The notes beneath the pieces were generated by a model, which had not been told where the DNA came from, made no database searches, and was given only the letters and a program-made list of their open reading frames with translations. A program made the translations under genes and the position numbers. Below are positions 16,571 through 24,932 of a DNA stretch of 64,000 nt, piece by piece. This DNA comes from JAJPKK01 sp963787675 (lineage in GTDB: Bacteria; Pseudomonadota; Alphaproteobacteria; Rhizobiales; Xanthobacteraceae), in assembly GCA_963787675.1 (NCBI GenBank), contig CAWBDV010000003.1:1488001-1552000 (forward strand). Direction: 5' to 3'. The number at the start of each line of letters is the position of its first letter. Within the stretch, counting starts at the first letter, position 1.

Positions 16571-16876
16571 CTAGATTTGCGTCAATCATTTCTGAGGTGT
16601 GATCGGCGGATCACGAAATCCACGGCTGAAACGCGCCCGAAATTATCTTTATTAAATTATTAAAATTTCCCTGTACCGAACCTGATGATCACAAACGGTC
16701 AGTACTCGCGCGCGCAGGATCTCGCCGACGCGCTTGAAAAAATATGGCGCACCACACCTGCGCCCCTGTGAACCGATACTCAACACCAATGCTCCCCTGT
16801 CATTCCCCGCGACAGCAAAAGCGGGGAATGACAGACCGCGGTGGGGCCGCGAGATCGGCCCCATTTCGGAAGACGC
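16571..16876. other. AT-richer intergenic region with two hairpins
   Basis: A 306-base gap without a gene. Its first part (about 16620-16690) is clearly richer in A and T than the surroundings. The second part holds a 13-bp perfect inverted repeat (16798-16833; arms TGTCATTCCCCGC, 10-base loop) and a 7-bp hairpin (TGGGGCC at 16842-16848 and GGCCCCA at 16857-16863). Both lie just after the end of the minus-strand hydrolase gene and could end its transcript, though neither is followed by a T-run. Confidence 0.5.
16798..16833. repeat. 13-bp perfect inverted repeat
   Basis: Arms TGTCATTCCCCGC and GCGGGGAATGACA around a 10-base loop. The CATTCC/GGAATG ends resemble those of the larger palindromic elements at 29.6 and 38.8 kb, so it may be a short member of the same dispersed repeat type. 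Confidence 0.6.
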
Positions 16877-17755
16877 TCAGTCGTAAAACGCGGGAGCCAT
16901 CTTCCGCTTAATTCCGCTGGTGTAATCGTGCTGGATCCACAGCTGCGCGTGGTTCTGTTTCACGAAGTCTTCGATCATCGCGCGGCTCTTCACGGTCTGC
17001 TCCTTGTCGGTGTCGAATGAGGGAATCTTCTTGTAGGTGATCTCTTCCGGGTAGTGATAGAGGTCGCCCGACAACAGGACGTTCCCGGTTTTGGCGAGCT
17101 TGAGATACAGCGCCTGGTGCCCGGGCGTATGACCCGGCGTGAACTTGATCACCACGGTGCCGTCGCCAAACACGTCATGATCCTCGCCGTTCAGCACGAT
17201 CGTCTTGGCGTTGGCGAGGCCCTCGAAAAACTTCGGGTCCGGCACGCCACCCATCACCGGTGGTCCAGCCGGCCGTGGGGCCAGGATACGATCCCGGTCG
17301 CCCTTCTGCACGATCCAGGTGGAACCGGCAAACAGACTCGCATTGGCGACATGGTCGATATGATAGTGGGAGAGCCCCATGTAGGTGATGTTGGCCGGGG
17401 TGTAGCCGATCGCGGCGAGTTGCGGGAGCAGCGGGCGATCGGCCGTGAAGGCATTGAACTTCTGCGGCGAGACGCCGTCCTTGAAGGCGCTGTCGGCAAT
17501 TTCGCCGGTATCCCACATCAGGCTTCCGCGCGGATGAACGATCAGGAAGCACGGCGTGACCATCCGTGTGTCGACCATTTCGCTCGGCTTCAATCCGAAC
17601 GCGTCAACGTTGGCGGGGGTGATGATGCCGCAGTCGAGAACATAGAGACGCAGCGATTGCGGCGGCTGCGGCTTCTGTTGAGCGTTGGCCTGCGGGAAAC
17701 CAAAGGCCAGAGAGACAGCCGCCACCAGGACGGCGGGCGCGATACGAATCGACAT
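16877..17755 (-). CDS. Exported metallo-beta-lactamase-fold hydrolase, copy 1 (AHL-lactonase-like)
   Basis: A 292-residue metallo-beta-lactamase-fold protein with a signal peptide (cleaved near ANAQQKPQ). The zinc motif is SHYHIDHVAN; further ligands are in FTPGHTPGHQ and LLSGDLYHYPEE. Length and motif order resemble N-acyl-homoserine-lactone lactonases and related hydrolases, but an exported enzyme with LYVLDCGIITP at the start of the fold could act on another lactone or ester. The start MSIRIAP is preceded by GGGAGG. A second copy at 23075 differs at about 38 of 292 residues by my count, and the upstream DNA is duplicated too. Confidence 0.88.
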   Translation of the reverse strand: MSIRIAPAVLVAAVSLAFGFPQANAQQKPQPPQSLRLYVLDCGIITPANVDAFGLKPSEMVDTRMVTPCFLIVHPRGSLMWDTGEIADSAFKDGVSPQKFNAFTADRPLLPQLAAIGYTPANITYMGLSHYHIDHVANASLFAGSTWIVQKGDRDRILAPRPAGPPVMGGVPDPKFFEGLANAKTIVLNGEDHDVFGDGTVVIKFTPGHTPGHQALYLKLAKTGNVLLSGDLYHYPEEITYKKIPSFDTDKEQTVKSRAMIEDFVKQNHAQLWIQHDYTSGIKRKMAPAFYD

Positions 17756-18286
17756 GCATTCCTCCCGGAACAAGCCCGCTTCTAAACGGGCGCTGGCCGT
17801 GGCGAGCAGCTGGCGGGAGCCCGCCGACTTTTGCCGCCTCGGATGCTCGCAATCTAGGACATGTGTTGGGTACTGTCAGCCGTAGCGTCGTTGGCGCGGA
17901 TGCGCGTCGGCAAGCGGAGTTCGGAGCGCCGCTGGGAGCGACCTTTTGTTTCGTTGCCGGCAAAGATGATGTGTCTGCTTGGGCCTGTCGAGGCAACGCG
18001 CGCGGGCTCGCATCCGATTTCCGCTTGCGGCGACAGACCGGACGAGGCCGGTGGCTTCAAAGGAGTTCTCAGTTTGACCCGGAGCGGAATTCCTAGCCAT
18101 TTCGAACCCGCATTTGGCGCATCGGCACCGCCGGTTCAGGGTGAGCAATTTTAGACAGAATTCCACTGGTTAAGAGAGCACGACGAAGTGCGTCACGCGG
18201 TCCGCATGAGCCTTTGGGCTTTTCTCGCGGGGCAACCACGAATGTCTCGACCGTCAGGACCAGGATGTCCGATGCGAGGCGAGGAT
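17756..18286. other. Duplicated upstream region of hydrolase copy 1
   Basis: A 531-base gap with no convincing gene. About the first 190 bases match the region upstream of hydrolase copy 2 (23954 to about 24130): both carry GAACAAGCCCGCTTCT, a run like GCTCGCAATCTA, and ACTGTCAGCC. A following block around 17910-17980 (ending TTGCCGGCAAAGATGATGTG) also resembles 22955-23030. TTCAGGGTGAGCAATTTT at 18135-18152 recurs exactly, inverted, at 22927-22944. The rest holds the upstream region of the patatin gene. Confidence 0.6.
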
Positions 18287-19459
18287 ATGGATATGGGATC
18301 TGACAAGACGCCGCTGGATGCCGTTAAGCAGTTGGGCGACAAGTCCAATGGGCAAGTGGTGCTCGTCATGCAAGGAGGTGGCGCGCTCGGCGCATATCAG
18401 GGCGGCGTCTACGAGGCGTTGCACGAGAACGGCATTGAACCTGACTGGATCATAGGCACTTCGATCGGAGCAATTAATGCCAGCATTGTTTGCGGAAACG
18501 AGGTTGGGCATCGGCTGGACCGCCTCCGGGAATTTTGGCGCAGGGTGGAGCACTCTTCGTTCTGGGAAGGGATTCCATTCTGGAGCCACGTTGCCGATCA
18601 CATCACGGGCTGGAGAGCGATGCTGCATGGCATTCCGGGCTTCTTCGAAATCAGTAACGAGGCGTTCCAAGGTGGTGACAATGCTGGTTGCTACTCTACG
18701 CTGCCATTGCGCAAAACGCTGACCGAGCTCGTCGATTTCGACCTGATCGGAAAATCCAATCCGCGGCTTACGGTTGGCGCGGCGCAAGTGCGTTCCGGCA
18801 CGATACGTTACTTTGACAGCCGTGAGATGCCCGTGACCGTAGACCATATCATGGCATCTTGCGCATTGCCGCCGGCCTTTCCGGCGGTGCGTATCGACGG
18901 CGAGCTTTATTGGGACGGTGGAGTGCTTTCCAACACGCCGACGGAGGTGCTGTTCGACGACAATCCACGGCGGAGCGCTCTCGTCTTTGCCGTCAATATG
19001 TGGCACCCGACCGGGCGGGAGCCCGCCACGATCTTGGACGTGATGGAACGGTACAAGGATATCCAGTTCGCGAGTTGCCTCAACAATCAGATTGCCCGCC
19101 AACTCGAGACGCACAGACTACGCCACATCATCTCTGAACTGGCCAAGCTCGTGCCGCTCGACGTGCGCACCACCAACGAGGTGCGCGAGATGACCGCATA
19201 TGGATGCAAAACCCGTATGCATGTGGTGCAACTCCTCGCTCCGCGGCTCGGCAATGAGAGGCCAATGAAGGAAATGGACTTCAGCCCGGCCGGCATTCGC
19301 GCGCGCTGGCAAGCCGGCCACGCGGACGCATCCCGGGCGCTTGCGCGCTCTGAGTGGCTCGGCGATGCTTCGCCGCTGGACGGAGTTGTTCTGTACCAAG
19401 CCGTGCCCGGGGACGACAGCGAACTGACAAACGGGACACTCGCAGATGCGGCGGAGTGA
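18287..19459 (+). CDS. Patatin-like phospholipase with C-terminal DUF3734-type extension
   Basis: A 390-residue cytoplasmic patatin-family lipid acyl hydrolase. The oxyanion hole is MQGGGALGAYQGG, the nucleophile Ser lies in IIGTSIGAINAS (GxSxG), and the catalytic Asp in YWDGGVLSNTP (DGG). The region after the core (DVMERYKDIQFAS to the end) is the extension seen in bacterial patatins with a DUF3734 part. These enzymes often act near polyhydroxybutyrate or membrane lipid turnover; here neighbours give no clue. Starts at 18287 or 18293 are both possible, each with GAGG; earlier in-frame starts lack a ribosome site. It is convergent with the hydrolase gene at 19536. Confidence 0.87.
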   Translation: MDMGSDKTPLDAVKQLGDKSNGQVVLVMQGGGALGAYQGGVYEALHENGIEPDWIIGTSIGAINASIVCGNEVGHRLDRLREFWRRVEHSSFWEGIPFWSHVADHITGWRAMLHGIPGFFEISNEAFQGGDNAGCYSTLPLRKTLTELVDFDLIGKSNPRLTVGAAQVRSGTIRYFDSREMPVTVDHIMASCALPPAFPAVRIDGELYWDGGVLSNTPTEVLFDDNPRRSALVFAVNMWHPTGREPATILDVMERYKDIQFASCLNNQIARQLETHRLRHIISELAKLVPLDVRTTNEVREMTAYGCKTRMHVVQLLAPRLGNERPMKEMDFSPAGIRARWQAGHADASRALARSEWLGDASPLDGVVLYQAVPGDDSELTNGTLADAAE

Positions 19460-19535
19460 TCGCCACACCTTCGTTGGGGTCGCCAGCAAGAGAACTGACG
19501 GGTGGACCTGACATATCGGGTCCACGTGACCGGGC

Positions 19536-20252
19536 CTAACTGGCTGCTCGAAGGTTGGCCGCCGCCGGGTTGTTGGCGTTTCGCGCGGCATCCTCGATCA
19601 CATCCGCCACTGCGCGAGGTTGAGAAAGGAACACGACGTGGCTGCCCTTGACCTCCGTCACGAGCGCCTTCGCACGCTTGTACATCATGCGCTCCAGGTC
19701 GGGATTGATCATCCGATCTTCGGTGGCGACGATACCATATGTGGGCTTGGCCTTCCAGGCTGGCGCACCAATCGGCGTACCGAACGCCTTGCTGGCAACA
19801 GGCATTTGCGACAACGCAAGAAAATCGCCCTGCGCCTTCGGCAAGTCGCCGGCGAAATCGGCTGCGTAGACGGCCGGGTCCAGGAACAGGAAGCCGTCCT
19901 TGGACGGAGCAATCCCTGTCGAGGCGGGCGGCGTCTTCTCGAGCAACGCACCAAGCACTTCGCCCGCATCGGGGGCGAACGCGGCGACGTAGACCAAAGC
20001 CGCCACTTTCGGATCGTTGCCTGCCTCGGTGATGATTGCACCACCATAGCTATGTCCGACCAAGACCACCGGTCCGTCCTGGCGATCCAGGATACGGACC
20101 GTCGCGGCGACATCATCCTCAAGCGAAGTCATAGGATGCTGGACGATGGCTACCTTGTAGCCGTCCTTGATAAGGAGATCAGCGACCGGTTTCCAGCTTG
20201 AGCCATCGGCGAAGGCGCCGTGAACGAGTACGATGTTCTGCATCTTGGTCAT
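19536..20252 (-). CDS. Alpha/beta hydrolase
   Basis: A 238-residue alpha/beta-hydrolase of the salicylate/methyl-ester hydrolase-like group (also found as EstC/MeSA-type esterases). N-terminal NIVLVHGAFADGSSW gives the oxyanion HGxF motif; the nucleophile is in VGHSYGGAII; the acid in ATEDRMINPD; and the catalytic His in VKGSHVVFLSQP. No signal peptide. The start at 20252 is preceded by AAAGGGA. It is the last gene of a minus-strand group with an NTF2-like protein (100-base gap) and an old yellow enzyme, likely one transcript for detoxifying or converting a small enone or ester (inference). Confidence 0.88.
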   Translation of the reverse strand: MTKMQNIVLVHGAFADGSSWKPVADLLIKDGYKVAIVQHPMTSLEDDVAATVRILDRQDGPVVLVGHSYGGAIITEAGNDPKVAALVYVAAFAPDAGEVLGALLEKTPPASTGIAPSKDGFLFLDPAVYAADFAGDLPKAQGDFLALSQMPVASKAFGTPIGAPAWKAKPTYGIVATEDRMINPDLERMMYKRAKALVTEVKGSHVVFLSQPRAVADVIEDAARNANNPAAANLRAAS

Positions 20253-20351
20253 TGTGTTTTCCCTTTGTGAGTATCTTCGCAATAACGGGTGACGGTCGGA
20301 CTGACCGCCAGCAGGCCCGCCGATGGATGGATCGGCGGACGGCGCATCACG

Positions 20352-20786
20352 TCATAGTGCTGGGAACATCGACGGATCGACCTTGCCCTCCAGGCGTCGA
20401 CCAAGCTCCGCCGAATAGGCGATCACCTGCTCGTAAGGTCGATGATAGAGTTGGATGTGCTCGATCGCTCCATCTGCGTCGAACGCGAGGATTGTCGTTC
20501 CGGCTATATCTCGGCCCTGAAATGTTTCCTCCCATTCAAGGCAGGTCCGCGATGCTGCGCGCTCCTCGTGAGTGAAATTAATCGCTTCGTACATTGTGCG
20601 CGACGCGTCGAAGAAGTGCCGTAAATCAATCGCGCCGGAGATTGACCGACTGGCGATTGAGGTGTCGAGGGTGATGTTTTTAGAGAATGCCGCAGCGAAC
20701 GCTTCCTGGGTTGGGCGCCTGAGAATTTCGGACCAGGCATGACCCGGAGGGATCGGTCGGACGTTTTCGTCAGGCTTCGTCTTCAT
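20352..20786 (-). CDS. NTF2/SnoaL-like protein
   Basis: A 144-residue protein with the look of a SnoaL/NTF2-like cone fold: an N-terminal helix (HAWSEILRRPTQEAFAAAF), then RHFFDASRTMYEAINF, CLEWEETFQGRDIAGTTIL and FDADGAIEHIQLYHRPYEQV, typical strand patterns. Such proteins bind or isomerise small hydrophobic molecules, but no catalytic residues can be named. GAGG precedes the ATG at 20786. It lies 39 bases after the old yellow enzyme gene and upstream of the hydrolase. Confidence 0.8.
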   Translation of the reverse strand: MKTKPDENVRPIPPGHAWSEILRRPTQEAFAAAFSKNITLDTSIASRSISGAIDLRHFFDASRTMYEAINFTHEERAASRTCLEWEETFQGRDIAGTTILAFDADGAIEHIQLYHRPYEQVIAYSAELGRRLEGKVDPSMFPAL

Positions 20787-20825
20787 GACGGGATTCCTCG
20801 GGACGAAAACAGTCACCAATCCGGT

Positions 20826-21941
20826 CTACGCGGCGGCGGCAACGCGAAGGGTCGGGTAGTCGGTATACCCATGTGCGTCGCCGCCGTAGAACGTCGATCG
20901 GTCGAATGCGTTGAATGGAGCGTCGGTCCGGATGCGAGCCGGCAGATCCGGATTGGCGATAAACATGCGGCCGAAAGCGACAGCATCGGCGAGGCCACGC
21001 TCGATCGCGGCGACGCCCATCTCCGGCGTATAGCCGCCTGCGGTGATGACCGGACCGGCGAATAGGTGCCGGAACAGCGAAGCGTTGTCGGCACTGTCGA
21101 TGCTCGCGTCGTCGGCGAAGCCAACAGAAGATGCGCGCGGCTCGATCAGATGCAGATAGGCAACGTCCCGTCTGCCCAGCGCGTCGATCACGTAGCTGAA
21201 ATGAGGGACGGTGTCGCTGTCGCTGAGACCTCCCAGATTGCCGTGCGGGGAAAGCCGGACTCCCACACGGTCCTTGCCGATGTCGTTGGCTGCGCCATCG
21301 ACCACCTCGAACAGCAGCTTCGCGCGATTCTCGATCGTGCCGCCGTAGGGGTCCGTGCGGCGGTTGCTGCCATCCTGCAAAAACTGATCAAGGAGGAAAC
21401 CGTTGGCGCCGTGAATTTCGACGGCGTCGAATCCGGCTTCGCGCGCGTTTCTGGCAGCTTGTCGGAAGTCGGCGACGATCGCCGGCAGTTCGCCCATTTC
21501 CAGCGCGCGAGGAGTCTCAAAGGGAACTTGCTGTGATGTCGGCGTATATATGTTGCCGGGCGCAGGGATGGCCGATGGCGCGACCGGCAGGCTGTCATCG
21601 GGATTGTAGGAGGAGTGCGACCAGCGGCCGTGGTGTACGATCTGCAACACGATGCGTCCGCCCTGCGTATGCACCGCTTCGGTGACGAGCTCCCAGCCGG
21701 CGATCTGCTCGGGGCTGTGGATGCCGGGCATATTCGGATAGCCATGGCCCTGAACGCTGATCGCGGTGGCCTCGGTGATACTTAGGCCGGCAGATGCGCG
21801 CTGACCGTAGTATTCGGCATTCAGCGCGGTCGGAACGCCGCCTGGACCGGCACGCATGCGGGTCAGAGCCGGCATGACGATTCGGTTGGGAAGGGACAGA
21901 GCGCCCAGTTGGAGCGGCTGGAAGAGGATGTCGGTGGACAT
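20826..21941 (-). CDS. Old yellow enzyme family alkene reductase (NemA-like)
   Basis: A 371-residue FMN-dependent ene-reductase. The barrel begins LFQPLQLGALSLPNRIVMPALTR; the substrate-binding His/Asn pair is in EIHGANGFLLDQFLQDGSNRRTD; FMN-binding ends are in VITAGGYTPEMG and VAFGRMFIANPDL. It reduces activated C=C bonds or nitro groups with NADPH. QIVHHGRWSHSS corresponds to the usual QLWHxGR block. The start is the ATG at 21941, with AAAGG upstream. It heads the transcript with the NTF2-like and alpha/beta-hydrolase genes, a common arrangement for stress-response detoxification; no regulator gene is adjacent. Confidence 0.92.
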   Translation of the reverse strand: MSTDILFQPLQLGALSLPNRIVMPALTRMRAGPGGVPTALNAEYYGQRASAGLSITEATAISVQGHGYPNMPGIHSPEQIAGWELVTEAVHTQGGRIVLQIVHHGRWSHSSYNPDDSLPVAPSAIPAPGNIYTPTSQQVPFETPRALEMGELPAIVADFRQAARNAREAGFDAVEIHGANGFLLDQFLQDGSNRRTDPYGGTIENRAKLLFEVVDGAANDIGKDRVGVRLSPHGNLGGLSDSDTVPHFSYVIDALGRRDVAYLHLIEPRASSVGFADDASIDSADNASLFRHLFAGPVITAGGYTPEMGVAAIERGLADAVAFGRMFIANPDLPARIRTDAPFNAFDRSTFYGGDAHGYTDYPTLRVAAAA

Positions 21942-22007
21942 CAATTGAACCTTTCAAGAGCCGATCGGCAGATACCTGCTGCAGGTGTCTGCTGTCGCGC
22001 TCGCCGA

Positions 22008-22727
22008 TCAACTGAAGGTGAGGTTGCCGAAGTCGAGCGAAACGAGCACCGGCTCCGGCACTTTCAGTATCGCCTCGTCATAAGCGTAGATTCGACGCGT
22101 GCCCGGCATCTTGATTCCTTGGAAGTCCCTGTAATTGGTCGTGTAGTTCGCGCCTGTGGCGCCACCCAGAATGTCCACCGTGTAGTCGTGCCGCCGCATC
22201 AAGCCGTCAGGTCCAAAATGGGTGATTTGCGTCTTGCAGTGGGAGACGACGTGGTCCGGGAACGTTACCTTCAGGCGACGCCTATCCTCGCCATCTTCAC
22301 ACCATGGCTCGATCTCCTCGCACGCAAACCCCGCCTAGGTATAAAGAAACGGCAGGGTCAGATAGGTCCACAAAGCCTCGCTGGCAAAGAAGGCGACGTG
22401 GAACCTGTCCCATGGATCCTGGAACTTTTGGCCGATGAAGGACGCCTCTGGATTGTCGCGAGTCTCGATAGGTTCGCCATCCAGCGTCTCGATGACAATG
22501 CGCTCTGGAATAAATACGCTACGTCTGTGCGGAGTCGGGAAAGGGGAAACCGTCAAGTGCTGCTCGTGCGTCCGGATTTCAAAAACTTTGTCGATCAACA
22601 AACCAGGCTGCTGCTTTACATGCCAGATAGCGCCATCGATCGAAACCTCGGCTCGAAGTTTGCTGAAAGCATTCCAGCAGTCCAGGCCGCCGTGCGAATC
22701 TACGGCGAGTTCCAGCAGATCTTGCAA
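22008..22727 (-). pseudogene. Hypothetical protein interrupted by an in-frame TAG
   Basis: One reading frame of 240 codons is broken by a TAG at 22335-22337. The part before it (TTG start at 22727 behind AAAGGAG) reads LLELAVDSHGGLDCWNAF, FIPERIVIETLDG, FQDPWDRFHVAFFASEALWTYLTLPF. The part after it continues without shift: CEEIEPWCEDGED, RRLKVTFPDHVVSH, GPDGLMRRHDYTVDILGG and PEPVLVSLDFGN. The order matches an uncharacterised family of about 240 residues seen beside oxidoreductases in soil Proteobacteria. The TAG replaces a single residue in an otherwise intact gene, so the mutation is recent or a base error. It lies 66 bases upstream of the old yellow enzyme. Confidence 0.8.
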
Positions 22728-23074
22728 GGGATGCTCCTTTGATCTTGACGTCTTAGATCGTCTGCTAAACCAAGGGTCGCACCGGACTCATCTCGGTCGT
22801 GAGGTCGGTCCGCATTCAGCCCGTCCCGTAACGCGGCGCGGAACATGTTCGTGGCGGATCGGGGCGGAGCGCGCCGCGATGGTCATTGCCCCTGACGGTA
22901 GGGCGCGCGGTCGGGAGTGTCTGAGCAAAATTGCTCACCCTGAAGGAAGTGTCCGTCAGCAAACAGAACTCCGCCAGGGCCACCGCGGACAGCCTTCTTG
23001 TTTCGTCGCCGGCAAAGACGAGGTCCGCTTAGGCTCCGGCACTTCGATTGCCACCTTAGATCGGTTGAGACTTC
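22728..23074. other. Intergenic region with partial repeat of the hydrolase upstream unit
   Basis: A 347-base gap with no gene. It contains TGAGCAAAATTGCTCA (22922-22937), arms TGAGCAA/TTGCTCA, overlapping the inverted exact copy of an 18-base run found at 18135-18152. From about 22955 to 23030 it resembles the end of the region upstream of hydrolase copy 1. Such a repeat just past the 3' end of copy 2 is what an ancestral tandem array of the hydrolase unit would leave. Confidence 0.5.
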
Positions 23075-23953
23075 TCAGTCGTAAAACGCGGGAGCTATCT
23101 TCCGCTTAATTCCGCTCGTGTAGTCGTGCTGGATCCACAGCTGCGCGTGGTTCTGCCTCACGAATTCTTCGATCATCGCGCGGCTCTTCGCGGTCTGCTC
23201 CTTGTCGGTGTCGAATGATGGAATCTTCTTGTACTTGATCTCTTCCGGGTAGTGATAGAGATCGCCCGACAACAGGACGTTCCCGGTTTTGGCGAGCTTG
23301 AGAAACAGCGCCTGGTGCCCGGGCGTGTGACCCGGCGCGAACTTGATGACAACGGTGCCGTCGCCAAACACGTCATGATCCGCGCCGTTCAGCACGATCG
23401 TCTTGCTGTTGGCGAGGCCCTCGAAAAACTCCGGGTCCGGCACGCGGCCTATTGCCGGTGGGTTGGCCGGCCGCGGGGCGAGGATCGGGTCGCGGTCGCC
23501 CTTCTGCACGATCCAGGTGCAGCCGGCAAACAGTCTGGCGTTGGCGACGTGATCCCGATGGTAGTGGGAGAGCGCCATATAGGTGATGTTGGCCGGGGTG
23601 TAGCCGATTGCAGCGAGTTGCGGGAGCAGCGGGCGATCGACCGTGTAGTTACCTAGCTTCTGGGGCGAGACACCATCCTTGAAGTTGCTGTCGGGAATTT
23701 CGCCGGTATCCCACATCAGGCTTCCGCGCGGATGAACGATCAGGAAGCAGGGCGTGACCATCCTCGTCTCGGCCATTTCGCCAGGCTTCATACCGTAGGG
23801 ATCGACGTTGGTCGGGGTGATTATTCCGCAGTCGAGAACATAGAGACGCAGCGATTGCGGCGGCTGCGGCTTCTGTTGAGCGCTGGCCGGCGGCAAACCG
23901 AAAGCCAGAGACACAGCCGCCGCCAGGATGGCCGGCGCGATACGGATCGACAT
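23075..23953 (-). CDS. Exported metallo-beta-lactamase-fold hydrolase, copy 2
   Basis: A 292-residue paralogue of the hydrolase at 16877, with the same signal peptide, zinc motif (SHYHRDHVAN), FAPGHTPGHQ and LLSGDLYHYPEE. Changes cluster between residues 48 and 62, around 87-105 and near the metal site (HYHIDH to HYHRDH, NASLFAGS to NARLFAGC), with the C-terminal third nearly unchanged. The pattern fits duplication with a shift in substrate preference (inference). The ATG at 23953 keeps the same GGGAGG-type ribosome site. Confidence 0.88.
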   Translation of the reverse strand: MSIRIAPAILAAAVSLAFGLPPASAQQKPQPPQSLRLYVLDCGIITPTNVDPYGMKPGEMAETRMVTPCFLIVHPRGSLMWDTGEIPDSNFKDGVSPQKLGNYTVDRPLLPQLAAIGYTPANITYMALSHYHRDHVANARLFAGCTWIVQKGDRDPILAPRPANPPAIGRVPDPEFFEGLANSKTIVLNGADHDVFGDGTVVIKFAPGHTPGHQALFLKLAKTGNVLLSGDLYHYPEEIKYKKIPSFDTDKEQTAKSRAMIEEFVRQNHAQLWIQHDYTSGIKRKIAPAFYD

Positions 23954-24244
23954 GCATTCCTCCCGAACAAGCCCGCTTCTTTCAACGGGCGCTGGCCGCG
24001 GTGGCAGCCGGCGAGAGCCCGCCGGCTTTTTCCGTCAGGACGCTCGCAATCTAAGACATGCGCTGGGCACTGTCAGCCTTACCGTCGTTGGCGCGATGTC
24101 TGCCAGCAAACACAACGCGGAGCGACGACTCTCCGACTTATGCGGCGTGCCGGGTCGTCCGCTTGCTGGGGTACTTCGGACGAGCTTGCCGGACTTGGGC
24201 GGGCCACCTACAACGCAGATGCCTACAGAGCTTGGGAGAACATC

Positions 24245-24712
24245 ATGAAGCGAGAATGGTGCGCCAGATGGTCGATCGTTTGCGGGCTCGCGCTTGCCGC
24301 AGCCATTGCCGCTCCCGCCCTTGCGGCCGACGCAATCCCGGACATCCGGGGCAAGTGGGTCGGAAAGACCCACACGATCGTCGCCGGCACGCCCCTTCAT
24401 TGGCCCTCGAACAGGGGAACCTTCGACAAGCCGGGGCTGTTCGAGAAGGACCTCGAAATCGACATCACCGGGCAGACCGACAACCGCTTCTGGGGCAACC
24501 AGATCTTCACGGGCAACGGCGAGAGGACTGAGGAGCCGATGATCGGCGAGCTCACTGGCGCCAACAATCGCACCATCATCCTCGTCGACACCGATGGCTA
24601 CCTCAACGGCCAGCTCATCGACAGCGATACGATTTCGTTCTGCTACACCCAGGCGGGCGGCAAGACCTCGACGAGCGTCGTGAGCTGCACGCAGATCAAG
24701 CGCGCACGCTAA
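24245..24712 (+). CDS. Exported hypothetical protein
   Basis: A 155-residue secreted protein: signal peptide ending ALAADAIP, then DIRGKWVGKTHTIVAG, KPGLFEKDLEIDITGQ, GERTEEPMIGELTG and SFCYTQAGGKTSTSVVSC. A lipocalin- or avidin-like small beta barrel is possible from the alternating strands, but I do not recognise the family. Two cysteines near the end (FCYTQ and VSCTQ) may form a disulfide. GGGAG precedes the ATG. It is divergent from hydrolase copy 2. Confidence 0.7.
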   Translation: MKREWCARWSIVCGLALAAAIAAPALAADAIPDIRGKWVGKTHTIVAGTPLHWPSNRGTFDKPGLFEKDLEIDITGQTDNRFWGNQIFTGNGERTEEPMIGELTGANNRTIILVDTDGYLNGQLIDSDTISFCYTQAGGKTSTSVVSCTQIKRAR

Positions 24713-24932
24713 GAGCGGTCGATCACATTCGAGCTGAGGCGGGCGAATTGTTGCCGCCGGCCGGGCTGAGGTCGAAGCTTAAATCTCCTTTTGGCCCGCC
24801 GCGGAGGTGCGCGGGCTGGCCGCCGTGTGCTTCGCGTCGATCTTCCAACGCTTCACAAGAAGCGCCGGCACAACAACAGAAAAGCCCAATTCGATCTCAT
24901 CGAAAGGCTTCCACGCCGCGCCAATCTCGGCC

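Noticed and set aside
22335..22337. TAG read as pyrrolysine or as programmed read-through
   Set aside because: No pyl genes or read-through context are seen, and another gene remnant in the window also carries TAG; simple mutation or error is more likely.
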